A stretch of 21,269 nt of DNA, from assembly GCA_964482395.1 (NCBI GenBank), contig CAYZXK010000009.1, forward strand, positions 1-21,269. The letters are read 5' to 3'. This document shows, piece after piece, positions 1 through 7,662 of the stretch; position 1 is the stretch's first letter; each line of letters begins with the position of its first letter. A program made the position numbers and the translations under genes. The notes under the pieces are model-generated. The model was not told where the DNA came from. It saw nothing but the letters and a program-made list of their open reading frames with translations, and did no database searches. The stretch comes from CAYZXK01 sp964482395. Its GTDB lineage: Bacteria; Planctomycetota; Phycisphaerae; UBA1845; Fen-1342.

Positions 1-726
1 GCGTGGGCTTTGCCAGCAGTGATCGGGGCAGCGATGGTCGCAGCCCATCTGGTAGCAGTCGCCGTGCCAACCATGCGGGATGCCATGGCCATGGCTGGAT
101 TGAATTCCGCGCTGCGCGCGCCCGCGCCCATCCGCGCCCAGGGGGTTCGGAGGCAGGCCGACGCGATAGCCGGCAGCAACGTGAGTGCCGCCACCACCCG
201 CGCCGCAGCCGCGGCCCTGTTGCAGCTTAGCGGCCTTTCATCGTTGAGCGACCGGGAGCGTCTGGAGTGCCTGGATCGCGCCCGAGCCTTGGCGGAGCTG
301 GCCAAGTCCCGCAATGAGCGTGATATGCTAAACTTCGCGGTGTCGGGCAGGATCAGCGAGCAACTGGCAGTCTTGCACCAGCGACTGGGTCAACACCAGC
401 AGGCGGTTGAGGCATGCCGGTCGGCCGCTCGGGACTGGGAAACCGCCGTCGGCCTGTACCCCACCGATCCGCGGACGCGTATTCGAGCCGCCCGGGCCTG
501 GCTTGCGATCTGGCAGACCGATGGGGAGCAAGAGGCGGCGGAAAAGGCCCGGACACACTTAGAGCAGGCCCTGTGGATCGACGACCAGCGGCCGCCGGAG
601 GAGGTCATGCGGCTGCCGGCGCGGGAGCGTGAGGCGGTCGTCGAAGAGCTGAAAGCGCTGTCACCCGTCGGTCACATGCAGGGGGCTGCCGATGTGCCGA
701 ACAGTTCGCCTGGTCGATCCGAGTGA
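1..726 (+). CDS. C-terminal part of a membrane protein with a helical, TPR-like tail
   Basis: The frame is open from the first base, so the gene starts outside the window; an internal ATG exists at 34-36 but nothing marks it as the true start. The visible 241 residues begin with a hydrophobic stretch (about residues 4-23, rich in Ala/Val/Leu) that could be the last membrane helix. A long, charged, mostly helical region follows. Around residues 115-200 it has the rhythm of tetratricopeptide repeats, with alternating small and aromatic residues and a segment reading LYPTDPRTRIRAARAW. A polytopic protein with a C-terminal TPR tail would fit the O-antigen ligase/polymerase-like family common in planctomycetes, but none of its catalytic part is visible, so this is a guess. 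No neighbour is coupled to it: the next gene starts about 320 bases on. Confidence 0.6.
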   Translation, partial: AWALPAVIGAAMVAAHLVAVAVPTMRDAMAMAGLNSALRAPAPIRAQGVRRQADAIAGSNVSAATTRAAAAALLQLSGLSSLSDRERLECLDRARALAELAKSRNERDMLNFAVSGRISEQLAVLHQRLGQHQQAVEACRSAARDWETAVGLYPTDPRTRIRAARAWLAIWQTDGEQEAAEKARTHLEQALWIDDQRPPEEVMRLPAREREAVVEELKALSPVGHMQGAADVPNSSPGRSE

Positions 727-1043
727 GGCGGTTTTGGCCGCCGGGGCAGTCATCCAGCCGGGTGGTCTTACGCAGGCACAGTCGAAAATCCCACATTGGA
801 CGTGAAGGATCCAGCATGGGATTGGGATGGGGGGAGAGTTGTGGGGGGCCGAAGGGCTGAATGTGGGCGGCGGGCTTGGCATTTATCGGACGTTCGTTTG
901 GGAACGCGGGTTGCAATGGCCGTTTCACTGCATGGCCGGCGGTTGGGCCAGAGGCCTGTGCCGAGCCTTAGGTTGTCGCCATCTCAAGCAGCCTGCCCAG
1001 TTGGTGCCAGACTCAGCCATGGGCGGGGTTATGCAGGTGTGGC
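727..1043. other. Intergenic region with a G-rich tract
   Basis: I find no convincing gene on either strand here; the short open frames have compositions that look random. Right after the upstream stop there is a 5-bp hairpin (727-731 with 738-742) without a T run, too weak to call a terminator. Positions 818-848 hold four runs of three or more G on the plus strand (818-820, 824-826, 829-834, 843-848), a possible G-quadruplex. I cannot identify a promoter for the following oxidoreductase operon. Confidence 0.5.
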
Positions 1044-3263
1044 ATGACTGAGTTGACGATTCACGGACGCGGCGGGCAGGGCGGTGTGACGCTGGCTAAG
1101 CTGATCTCGTCGGCGTACTTTTTGGTGGGAAAGCAGGTTCAAGCCTTCGGCGTATACGCCGCCGAGCGATCCGGGGCCCCAGTCCAGGCGTTTGTGCGGA
1201 TTGATGATGACGAAATAACTAATCACAATCAGGTGTACGAGCCGGATCATGTAGTCGTACTGGACCGCACACTGATCGGGCCGACGGTGACGAGGGGAAT
1301 GAAGGCCGGGGGGTGGCTGATCCTCAACTCCGGTAAGGGGCCGGAGGCGTTTTCGGAGTGGTTTGCTGGTCGGAATGTGGCGACTGTGGATGCGACCGGG
1401 ATCGCTCTGGCCAACGGCTTGGGCACGCGGACGGTCCCGATCGTCAATACGACGATGTTGGGAGCGGTGGCCCGGGTGCTGGGGCTGGAGTTCAAGGACG
1501 TGGAAGGCGCTCTGGAGCTGCTGGGCTTCCGTGGTCCCAACCTGGTATCTGCCCGTCAGGCTTTCGACCGGGTGGTTGCCAGCAAGCTGCGTGGCCGGGT
1601 AGTGGTGACGCAGCGGCGGCCGTCTGCCGGTCCAGCGGCGAGCATTCTGGATACTGATATCGGGGGCATGCCGAAAGTTCGGACGGGGGACTGGGCGTCG
1701 CGGCGTCCGAATCGGCGGGAGCTGACCCCGCCGTGCAATAACGGTTGTCCGGCCGGGAATGACGTGCGGGGCTTCGTTCAGGCGATTGGGAAGAAGGAGT
1801 ATGACCAGGCGTTGCAGATCATACTTCAGACCTCGCCATTTCCGGGGATCTGCGGGCGGGTGTGCCCGGCCCCGTGCATGGAAGCCTGCAATCGTCGTCA
1901 GCACGATGAGGGCATCAACGTCCGCGAGCTGGAGCGGTATGTGGCCGATCACGCCCGGTGGCCGGGGGTGGTGAAGCCGACGCGGGAGGTGGGCGTGGCG
2001 GTGATCGGGTCTGGTCCGGCCGGGTTGAGCGCCACGTATCATCTGGCCCGGCTGGGATATCGGGTGACGATTTTCGAAGCCGGCAAGGAGCTGGGCGGCG
2101 TGATGCGGGCCGGCATTCCCAGCTACCGTTTGCCGCGGGACGTGCTGGACCGGGAAATCAGCTTCATCGTCCGACACGGGGTGGAGGTCCGCACCGGTCA
2201 GGAGATCAATCGTGCCCGGCTGCTGGAGCTGTCTCGGCAGTTCGCGGCGATTTTCGTGGCCACCGGGCTGCGGGAATCCCGAGCCCTGAATCTGGGCCAG
2301 CTCAGTTCGGACATCGTGGTGCAGGGGATCGATTTTCTGGATCGGGTCCGCCGGGGCGAGGAATACCTGACCGGTCAGCGGGTGGTGGTTATCGGCGGGG
2401 GGAACACGGCCATGGACGCGGCCCGCTCGGCCTTGCGGATTGGGGCCCGCAGCGTGCAAATCCTGTATCGGCGGACCCGGCAAGAGATGCCGGCCATCGC
2501 CGAGGAGGTAGAGGAAGCCCTGGAGGAAGGAATCGAGCTTCATGAGCTGGTGGCTCCGCTGCGGCTTCACGAGGATGCCCTGGGGCCGGTGCTGACCTGT
2601 CAGCGGATGCGGCTGGGCGAGCCGGACGAGTCGGGCCGGCGGGCACCGGTGCCGATGGAGAGCGAAGACGCCCAGTTCGAGGTTCGTTGCGACCGGGTGA
2701 TTCTGGCGCTGGGGCAGACCCCGGACCTCTCGATTTTCCCGGAGGGAACCGAGGTTCGCGACGGACAGTCGCTGGTGGGCTTGACCGAGACTCCGATCTT
2801 TGCGGGCGGCGACCTGGCCACCAATGAGGGGACGGTGACGGCGGCGATCGGCAGCGGTCGGCGTGCCGCGCTGCACATCCACCGCACCCTGACCGGGGAG
2901 GACCTGTTTCCGCCGCCGCCGGCCCAGGTCGCCGGCCCCGAGTGCGTTACCATGCACATATTCAGCCACAGCCCGCGGGAGCGCGGCGTGGTCGTGCCCC
3001 CGGCGATGCGCCGCACCAGCTTCACCGAGGTGCGACTGGGGCTGATCGACGAGCCGGGGCACGCGGCGGCGACGATCGAGGCCGGCCGGTGCCTGAGCTG
3101 CGGCGTGTGCAACGAGTGCGACCGCTGCCTAACCTACTGCCCGGAGGGCGTGATGCGCCACAAGGGCAATCGCGAGTACGAGTTCGATTACGACTACTGC
3201 AAGGGCTGCGGGATCTGCGCCACTCAGTGCCCACGGGGCGTGGTGTACATGACCGAGCTGTAA
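1044..3263 (+). CDS. Fused 2-oxoacid oxidoreductase gamma subunit, FAD/NAD(P) module and ferredoxin
   Basis: This 739-residue protein joins three parts usually found as separate subunits. Residues 1-185 are the gamma domain (GRGGQGG near the start, then ERSGAPV). Residues 225-310 are a GltD/NfnB-type iron-sulfur domain with CNNGCPAG and CGRVCPAPCMEACNR. Residues about 318-610 are a flavin and pyridine-nucleotide domain: an FAD Rossmann motif (VIGSGPAGLS), an NAD(P) Rossmann motif near 446 (VVVIGGGNTAMD), and a closing FAD motif (IFAGGDLA). The last 60 residues carry two [4Fe-4S] motifs, CNECDRCLTYCP and CKGCGICATQCP, as in the delta subunit. The likely role is to pass electrons from 2-oxoacid oxidation to NAD(P)+ or ferredoxin inside one chain. 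The alpha and beta genes follow at once. The ATG at 1044 is chosen because the conserved gamma sequence starts there; its ribosome-binding site is weak. Confidence 0.9.
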   Translation: MTELTIHGRGGQGGVTLAKLISSAYFLVGKQVQAFGVYAAERSGAPVQAFVRIDDDEITNHNQVYEPDHVVVLDRTLIGPTVTRGMKAGGWLILNSGKGPEAFSEWFAGRNVATVDATGIALANGLGTRTVPIVNTTMLGAVARVLGLEFKDVEGALELLGFRGPNLVSARQAFDRVVASKLRGRVVVTQRRPSAGPAASILDTDIGGMPKVRTGDWASRRPNRRELTPPCNNGCPAGNDVRGFVQAIGKKEYDQALQIILQTSPFPGICGRVCPAPCMEACNRRQHDEGINVRELERYVADHARWPGVVKPTREVGVAVIGSGPAGLSATYHLARLGYRVTIFEAGKELGGVMRAGIPSYRLPRDVLDREISFIVRHGVEVRTGQEINRARLLELSRQFAAIFVATGLRESRALNLGQLSSDIVVQGIDFLDRVRRGEEYLTGQRVVVIGGGNTAMDAARSALRIGARSVQILYRRTRQEMPAIAEEVEEALEEGIELHELVAPLRLHEDALGPVLTCQRMRLGEPDESGRRAPVPMESEDAQFEVRCDRVILALGQTPDLSIFPEGTEVRDGQSLVGLTETPIFAGGDLATNEGTVTAAIGSGRRAALHIHRTLTGEDLFPPPPAQVAGPECVTMHIFSHSPRERGVVVPPAMRRTSFTEVRLGLIDEPGHAAATIEAGRCLSCGVCNECDRCLTYCPEGVMRHKGNREYEFDYDYCKGCGICATQCPRGVVYMTEL

Positions 3264-3274
3264 AGGAACTGCTT

Positions 3275-4444
3275 GTGGCACGAACCTTGGAAACCGGGAA
3301 TCATTCCGCCGGATATGCCCTGGCGGTGGCGGGCGAAGCCAACCGCTTTGGACGCGGGGCGATCTGCGGCGCCTACCCCATCACGCCGCAGACCGAAATC
3401 GTCGAGTTCCTGTGCGACTTCCAGTTCACCAAAGGCCGGGTGATCCCGGTCGAGTCGGAGCACAGCGCCATGGCGGTGTGCATTGGGGGATCGCTGGCCG
3501 GGGCTCGGGCTTTCACCGCCAGTTCTGCCAATGGCCTAGCTTACATGAACGAGAACGTGTTCGCGGCCGGGTACTATCGGCTGCCGATCGTGATGGTCGG
3601 GGTGAACCGCACGCTGGGCCCGCCCTGGAACATCTGGACCGACCAGGGTGACACTCTGTCCTTGCGCGACGCGGCCTGGATTCAGTTCTACACCGAATCG
3701 CATCAGGAGCTGGTGGACACGATTCTGGTGGCGTTTCGTGTGGCTGAAGACCGGCGGGTCCTGCTGCCGGCCCTGGTGGCCGAAGACGGCTTCGTGGTCT
3801 CCCACACCCAGATGATCGTCGACCTGCCGGAGCAGGAGCTGGTGGACCGTTACCTTTCACCCCTGGATCTGCCCCATCGGCTGGGCACCAAAGGGCTGAC
3901 GCTCGGCGGGATGACTTTTCCGCACGAAACCGAAAAGCACCGCCGCGAAATCCAGGAGGCCATGGAGCGTGTGCCGCAGGTTCTGGTCGAAGCGATCGAC
4001 GAGTTCGAGAAGGTCTTCGGGCGTCGTCCGCACGGGTTGCTGTCGGCCGAGTACACCGAGGACGCGGAGATGGTCCTGGTGGCCTGCAACACGATGGTCC
4101 GGACGCTGCGGCGGGTGGTGCAGCGTCGTCGGAAGCAGGGGCAGAAAGTGGGGCTGATCAAGGTCAAGGTTTTCCGGCCCTTCCCGCGAGCGGAAATGGT
4201 GCGGGCCATCGGTTCGGCCAAGCGGGTCGGGGTGCTGGATCGCAACCACTCGCCCGGCTCAGGCGGCATTTTCTGGGGTGAGATTGCCGCCAGCTTGCGC
4301 CAGCGACCGGACGTCCTGTTGCAGGATTACCTGGTGGGGCTGGGCGGCGGAGATGTGACGCCCGAGCTGATCGACGAGATCTTCGACGACCTGGCCGCCC
4401 GGCAGGTCGCGGAAGAGCCGATCTGGAAAGAGGTGCCGGCATGA
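3275..4444 (+). CDS. porA: 2-oxoacid:acceptor oxidoreductase alpha subunit (PorA-like)
   Basis: A 389-residue alpha subunit of the pyruvate/2-oxoacid oxidoreductase family. It contributes the thiamine-diphosphate pyrimidine-binding domain and domain II to the cytoplasmic enzyme that splits a 2-oxoacid with CoA into acyl-CoA and CO2. The family motif YPITPQTE lies at residues 34-41, and ESEHSAMAV and NIWTDQGD match the usual core. I place the start at GTG 3275: an AAAGGA site (3262-3267) sits seven bases upstream and homology begins just after. The open frame runs back to 2942, but that part is a shadow of the preceding gene. The gap to that gene is 11 bases, and the stop overlaps the beta start by four (ATGA), which implies translational coupling. 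Substrate (pyruvate, branched-chain 2-oxoacid or other) cannot be settled by eye. Confidence 0.92.
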   Translation: MARTLETGNHSAGYALAVAGEANRFGRGAICGAYPITPQTEIVEFLCDFQFTKGRVIPVESEHSAMAVCIGGSLAGARAFTASSANGLAYMNENVFAAGYYRLPIVMVGVNRTLGPPWNIWTDQGDTLSLRDAAWIQFYTESHQELVDTILVAFRVAEDRRVLLPALVAEDGFVVSHTQMIVDLPEQELVDRYLSPLDLPHRLGTKGLTLGGMTFPHETEKHRREIQEAMERVPQVLVEAIDEFEKVFGRRPHGLLSAEYTEDAEMVLVACNTMVRTLRRVVQRRRKQGQKVGLIKVKVFRPFPRAEMVRAIGSAKRVGVLDRNHSPGSGGIFWGEIAASLRQRPDVLLQDYLVGLGGGDVTPELIDEIFDDLAARQVAEEPIWKEVPA

Positions 4445-5346
4445 CCACTGCGGCCGTCCCGCAACACCTGCAACGTGCGGAGGGCATTCTTCGGCCCGGG
4501 AACACGAATTGCGCCGGATGCGGAATGTCCATCGGCCTGCAATGGCTGGAACAGGCTCTGGAGGGCGAGCGTCCCACGCTGTGCATTCCGGCTTGCTGCG
4601 GGATCGTCACCGCCGGATCGTTTCCAACCAGCGCCTATGGGGTGCCGACCGTAGCTACCACCTTTGCCAGCGTTGCGGCGGTGGCCAGCGGAGTGGCCAC
4701 CGTTTACGCTTTGAACCACGAGCCCAAGCTGACGGTCTGCTGGGCCGGCGACGGGGGCACGTACGACATTGGGATCGCCACCATCTCGGCCGCCGCCGAG
4801 CGCAATGAGGACATCCTCTATGTCTGCTACGACAACGAGATTTACGGCAACACCGGCGGCCAGCGCAGCAGCGCCACACCACTGGGCGTCAAGACCAGCA
4901 CCACTTCCACCGGAAAGGCCGAGCCCAAAAAGGACATTATGGCCATCATGGCCGCCCACCGCGTCCCCTACGCCGCGACTCTCTCGCTGGCCCATCGGGA
5001 CGATTTCGTGCGTAAGGTGCGAACCGCCCGCAAGATGAAGGGCTTCCGCTTCCTGCTGATGCTGTCCCCCTGCCCGACGGGCTGGAAGTCAGAGCCGGAG
5101 GAGAGCATCGACCTGATTCTGACGGCGGTCCGCTGCGGCCTGTTCCCCCTCTACGAGGTCTTCGAGGGCCGGCGGTACCGCATCAACGTTCGGCCGGACG
5201 GCACTCCTCTGGAGAATTATATCTCACGCCAGAAACGCTACCGGGCCGACTTGGTCGATCTGGAGCTGCTCAAGGCCGGGATCAACGCCCAGTGGGCCTA
5301 CCTGGAGGCCATGGCGCGCACCTTCCCGGCCGAGGAGCCTGAATAG
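4441..5346 (+). CDS. porB: 2-oxoacid:acceptor oxidoreductase beta subunit (PorB-like)
   Basis: A 301-residue beta subunit that binds the thiamine-diphosphate diphosphate group, Mg2+ and one [4Fe-4S] cluster. The ThDP motif is GDGGTYDIG at residues 103-111, with the partner NEIYGNTGGQ at 132-141. Four cysteines sit where this family binds its proximal cluster: C24 and C27 (NCAGCG), C52 (IPACCG) and C211 (SPCPTGW). Length is normal for PorB. The ATG overlaps the alpha stop codon, so the three genes 1044-5346 form one operon encoding a whole enzyme, with no separate delta subunit because the ferredoxin is fused to gamma. No other electron carrier gene lies nearby. Confidence 0.93.
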   Translation: MTTAAVPQHLQRAEGILRPGNTNCAGCGMSIGLQWLEQALEGERPTLCIPACCGIVTAGSFPTSAYGVPTVATTFASVAAVASGVATVYALNHEPKLTVCWAGDGGTYDIGIATISAAAERNEDILYVCYDNEIYGNTGGQRSSATPLGVKTSTTSTGKAEPKKDIMAIMAAHRVPYAATLSLAHRDDFVRKVRTARKMKGFRFLLMLSPCPTGWKSEPEESIDLILTAVRCGLFPLYEVFEGRRYRINVRPDGTPLENYISRQKRYRADLVDLELLKAGINAQWAYLEAMARTFPAEEPE

Positions 5347-5516
5347 GTTAAGACCGGGCCCCCGCCCACGGGTGTGCTCCTGGTTGCCCGGATCAGCGGC
5401 ACCAAGCGGAATGCGCAGTACCAGCGGACGCACCGCTGCGGCCGCGCTGGCGATCCAGGCACGGCGGGATCGGTCTACCGATCTTTCCCGCGCGCCGCTG
5501 CGCCGCTGTACAACAG

Positions 5517-6077
5517 ATGAGCAGCCTCACTTTGGTTTTCGTTGCCCTTGGGCTGGCGATGGACGCCTTGGCGGTGGCCGTTGCCGTCAGCACCATGCTG
5601 CCCAGGGTCTCGGTGAGACAGATCTTTCGTCTGGGTTTTCATTTCGGGCTGTTTCAGGCGCTGATGCCGGTGCTGGGGTGGCTGGCCGGGCGAAGCCTGA
5701 GCAACCTGATCGCTCAATGGGACCACTGGGTAGCCTTCGGCCTGCTGGCATTTGTCGGCGGGAAGGCGGTTCGGGCCGGGTTGCGCGGCCCGAGCGAGCC
5801 GCAGACGGGCGCCGACCCGACGCGTGGTGTCAGTCTGCTGGTGCTGTGTGTGGCCACCAGCCTGGATGCCCTGGCCGTCGGACTGAGCTTCGCCATGCTG
5901 AAGGTGCGGATCTGGTACCCTAGTGTGCTAATTGGCTGCGTTACTGCGGTCCTCACTGTCACTGGCATGCTGCTGGGAAGCCGCCTGGGGGCTCATTTCG
6001 GCCGGCGAACCGAGGTTGTTGGCGGCCTGATCCTGATCGTAATCGGCGTCAAGATCCTGGCGGAACACCTGTTGTGA
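5517..6077 (+). CDS. mntP: Manganese efflux pump MntP (YebN family)
   Basis: A 186-residue integral membrane protein of the MntP family, which exports Mn2+ across the inner membrane. It has the expected six-helix hydrophobicity pattern as two related halves. Each half carries the family's acidic signature: LGLAMDALAVAVAV near residue 15 and ATSLDALAVGLSF near residue 117, whose aspartates are needed for transport in known members. The short hydrophilic stretch at about residues 85-105 is the usual cytoplasmic loop. The ATG at 5517 gives a full-length N-terminus; no strong Shine-Dalgarno precedes it. The 170-base upstream gap was read for the Mn-sensing yybP-ykoY riboswitch that often controls this gene, and I could not find it. 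Confidence 0.9.
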   Translation: MSSLTLVFVALGLAMDALAVAVAVSTMLPRVSVRQIFRLGFHFGLFQALMPVLGWLAGRSLSNLIAQWDHWVAFGLLAFVGGKAVRAGLRGPSEPQTGADPTRGVSLLVLCVATSLDALAVGLSFAMLKVRIWYPSVLIGCVTAVLTVTGMLLGSRLGAHFGRRTEVVGGLILIVIGVKILAEHLL

Positions 6078-6251
6078 GGCCGACCACGCGGGGCCGCCAA
6101 CGCGGGTCCCCGGTGACCGTTTGACTTTGAAGCTTTTGTGGTCCTAAAACCGGTTGCGGGTCCAGCCGGGTGCGTGTGGTGAGGTGATCGGTTTGGCCGG
6201 GCTGGCTGGGGCTGCCCAGGGCGGAAGGTCTTGTTGGAAGGAGAACGCCAC

Positions 6252-7226
6252 ATGAGGCTGTTGAAGCGTTTGGCGGTCTATGCGGTGGTTGCCTGGGCGG
6301 CCCTAGGGGGGGCATCGCCGGCCTGGAGCTACGAAATCGTCGCCTGGGGACGAAACAACGAAGGGCAGGCCAACGTCCCGGGTGGCGACGATTTCGTCGC
6401 CCTAGGCGCCGGTGGATACCATAGCCTGGCCATCAAGTCTGACGGCACGCTTCTGGCCTGGGGGCTGAATGACTCGGGCCAGTGCGCGGTGCCGCCGGGG
6501 ATGTACGCGGCGGCGGCGGGCGGCAGCTCGCACACGGTGGCCCTGAAACTGGACGGATCACTTTCGGCCTGGGGGAGCAACAACTACGGCCAGTGCAACG
6601 TGCCGGCGGGAAGCACCTACGTAAGCGTGGCCTCCGGACGGTTTCATAGCCTGGCCCTCAGGTCCGATCATTCGCTTCGCGGGTGGGGTCGGAACGACTA
6701 CGGGCAGGCGACAGTTCCGGCCGGCAATGATTTCGCGGCAATTGCCGGCGGGGCCAACTGGAGCCTGGCTCTCAGGCTCGACGGATCTTTGGCGGCCTGG
6801 GGCTACGACGGCAGCGGGCAGGTCTCCAACTTGCCCACCACGAACGATTTCATCGCGATTGCCGCCGGCGCCAACCACGGGCTGGCTCTGCGAAGCGACG
6901 GCTCGCTCGCCGCCTGGGGTGCCAACGGTTCCGGTCAGTGCAACGTGCCACCGGGCGACGACTTTCAGGCGGTCGCCACTTTCGGCGATTACAGTCTGGC
7001 GCTGCGGCTGGACGGAACGCTGATCGGCTGGGGAGCCAACGATCAGGGCCAGATCAATGTTCCCGCGGGCAGCAACTTCGTGGCCATCGCCGGCGGGTTC
7101 TTCCATGGCCTGGCGCTGGTGCCCGAGCCCTCCGGCCTCGGCCTGACCAACCTCGCTTTGGCTGCCTTGGGCCGGCGGAATCGTTGGCGGACGGGAAAAC
7201 GGCTTATCGCAGTGCCCCTACCGTGA
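6252..7226 (+). CDS. Secreted RCC1-repeat (seven-bladed propeller) protein with PEP-CTERM-like tail
   Basis: This 324-residue protein starts at ATG 6252 with a GGAAGGA site about ten bases upstream; the frame extends to TTG 6231 but that lacks support. The N-terminus is a classic signal peptide (MRLLKRLAVY, a hydrophobic core, then ASPAWS). The rest is seven copies of a 37-residue unit of the form AWGxNxxGQxxVPxGxxFxAIAxGxxHSLALrxDGSL, at about residues 30-290. This is the bacterial RCC1/BNR-type repeat, expected to close into a seven-bladed beta-propeller. The end reads VPEPSGLGLTNLALAALGRRNR, a PEP-CTERM-like sorting signal (Pro-Glu-Pro, weak hydrophobic helix, basic cluster), followed by an unusual 13-residue extension. 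Surface or extracellular location is likely. Partner and function are unknown; such propellers usually bind other proteins or polymers. Confidence 0.85.
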   Translation: MRLLKRLAVYAVVAWAALGGASPAWSYEIVAWGRNNEGQANVPGGDDFVALGAGGYHSLAIKSDGTLLAWGLNDSGQCAVPPGMYAAAAGGSSHTVALKLDGSLSAWGSNNYGQCNVPAGSTYVSVASGRFHSLALRSDHSLRGWGRNDYGQATVPAGNDFAAIAGGANWSLALRLDGSLAAWGYDGSGQVSNLPTTNDFIAIAAGANHGLALRSDGSLAAWGANGSGQCNVPPGDDFQAVATFGDYSLALRLDGTLIGWGANDQGQINVPAGSNFVAIAGGFFHGLALVPEPSGLGLTNLALAALGRRNRWRTGKRLIAVPLP

Positions 7227-7350
7227 TGGGGCTGCCACCCGTGTTGGGCAGGGTTGAGGCCGGTCCCACCTGCTATCGGGAGGCCGCGAGGCTCCCAAAG
7301 GCCCGTGGCGGTCATCGCCACCATGTCAAAATAAGGGGCCGCTGAGCCTG

Positions 7351-7380
7351 TTGACAGGAGGGGAGAGGGGAAGCTAAAAG
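7351..7380 (+). promoter_or_regulatory. Candidate sigma70-type promoter for the tRNA-Gln/prs operon
   Basis: A perfect TTGACA at 7351-7356 is followed after 18 bases by TAAAAG at 7375-7380, four of six matches to the -10 consensus. Transcription would begin near 7387 and read through the hairpin, the tRNA and prs. It is the best candidate in this gap, but the -10 is mediocre and planctomycete promoters are poorly defined. Confidence 0.35.
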
Positions 7381-7385
7381 ACTGT

Positions 7386-7411
7386 TTTCCGACCAGGCCG
7401 CGGGTCGGAAA
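7386..7411. repeat. Perfect 9-bp inverted repeat (hairpin)
   Basis: TTTCCGACC at 7386-7394 pairs exactly with GGTCGGAAA at 7403-7411 around an eight-base loop; two G-T wobble pairs can extend the stem. No T run follows on the plus strand, so it is not a canonical intrinsic terminator. It lies just past the candidate -10 box, so it would form the very 5' end of the operon transcript, or end transcripts from the RCC1 gene. Confidence 0.5.
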
Positions 7412-7565
7412 GTTCTGCCTGCCCGCACGGGGCGAGCGGCGATTGGCCGCAGTGGGCCGCCGATATCGCGGACGGCGGTTCAGGCCTCCGGGCAGGTCCG
7501 CAGCCGCGCTTGTCGGTAGAGTCGCGACACTTGGGCATCGGAACCCGGTTGATCGACCGACCCGT

Positions 7566-7637
7566 TACCCGGTGGTGTAAACGGTAACACACCAGGTTTT
7601 GGTCCTGGCATTCCTGGTTCGAGTCCAGGCCGGGTAG
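7566..7637 (+). tRNA. tRNA-Gln (anticodon TTG)
   Basis: A full cloverleaf can be drawn by hand. The acceptor stem TACCCGG/CCGGGTA (7566-7572 with 7630-7636) has discriminator G7637. The D arm is GTGT/ACAC, the anticodon stem CCAGG/CCTGG has loop TTTTGGT, so the anticodon is TTG for glutamine, and the T arm CCTGG/CCAGG has loop TTCGAGT. Total length is 72 bases and the 3' CCA is not encoded. It ends 25 bases before the prs start, so the two are probably transcribed together. Confidence 0.95.
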
Positions 7638-7662
7638 CTTTTACAGGCAGCAGAAGAGTGGC

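Larger units (their letters stand above)
7227..7565. other. Intergenic region upstream of tRNA-Gln
   Basis: No credible protein gene lies here on either strand. It contains a 6-bp hairpin (7305-7310 with 7316-7321), a promoter-like TTGACA element at 7351, and a perfect 9-bp inverted repeat at 7386-7411; the last two are listed separately. The remainder to the tRNA shows nothing I can name. Confidence 0.5.

Noticed and set aside
727..742. A terminator after the first gene
   Set aside because: The stem is only five base pairs and no T run follows.
796..1051. Short plus-strand open frames upstream of the oxidoreductase operon
   Set aside because: They have no ribosome-binding site or recognisable pattern and overlap each other in different frames.
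1029..3062. A 677-codon open frame on the minus strand
   Set aside because: It is antisense to the clearly conserved fused oxidoreductase gene, and its Pro/Arg/His-rich translation matches no family; such long shadows are normal at this GC content.
2942..3274. An N-terminal extension of the alpha subunit
   Set aside because: The frame is open but overlaps the ferredoxin domain of the upstream gene, and a GTG with a good ribosome-binding site sits at 3275 where homology starts.
5347..5516. A yybP-ykoY manganese riboswitch before mntP
   Set aside because: I looked for the conserved loop sequences and the paired stems and did not find them; the gap is merely GC-rich.
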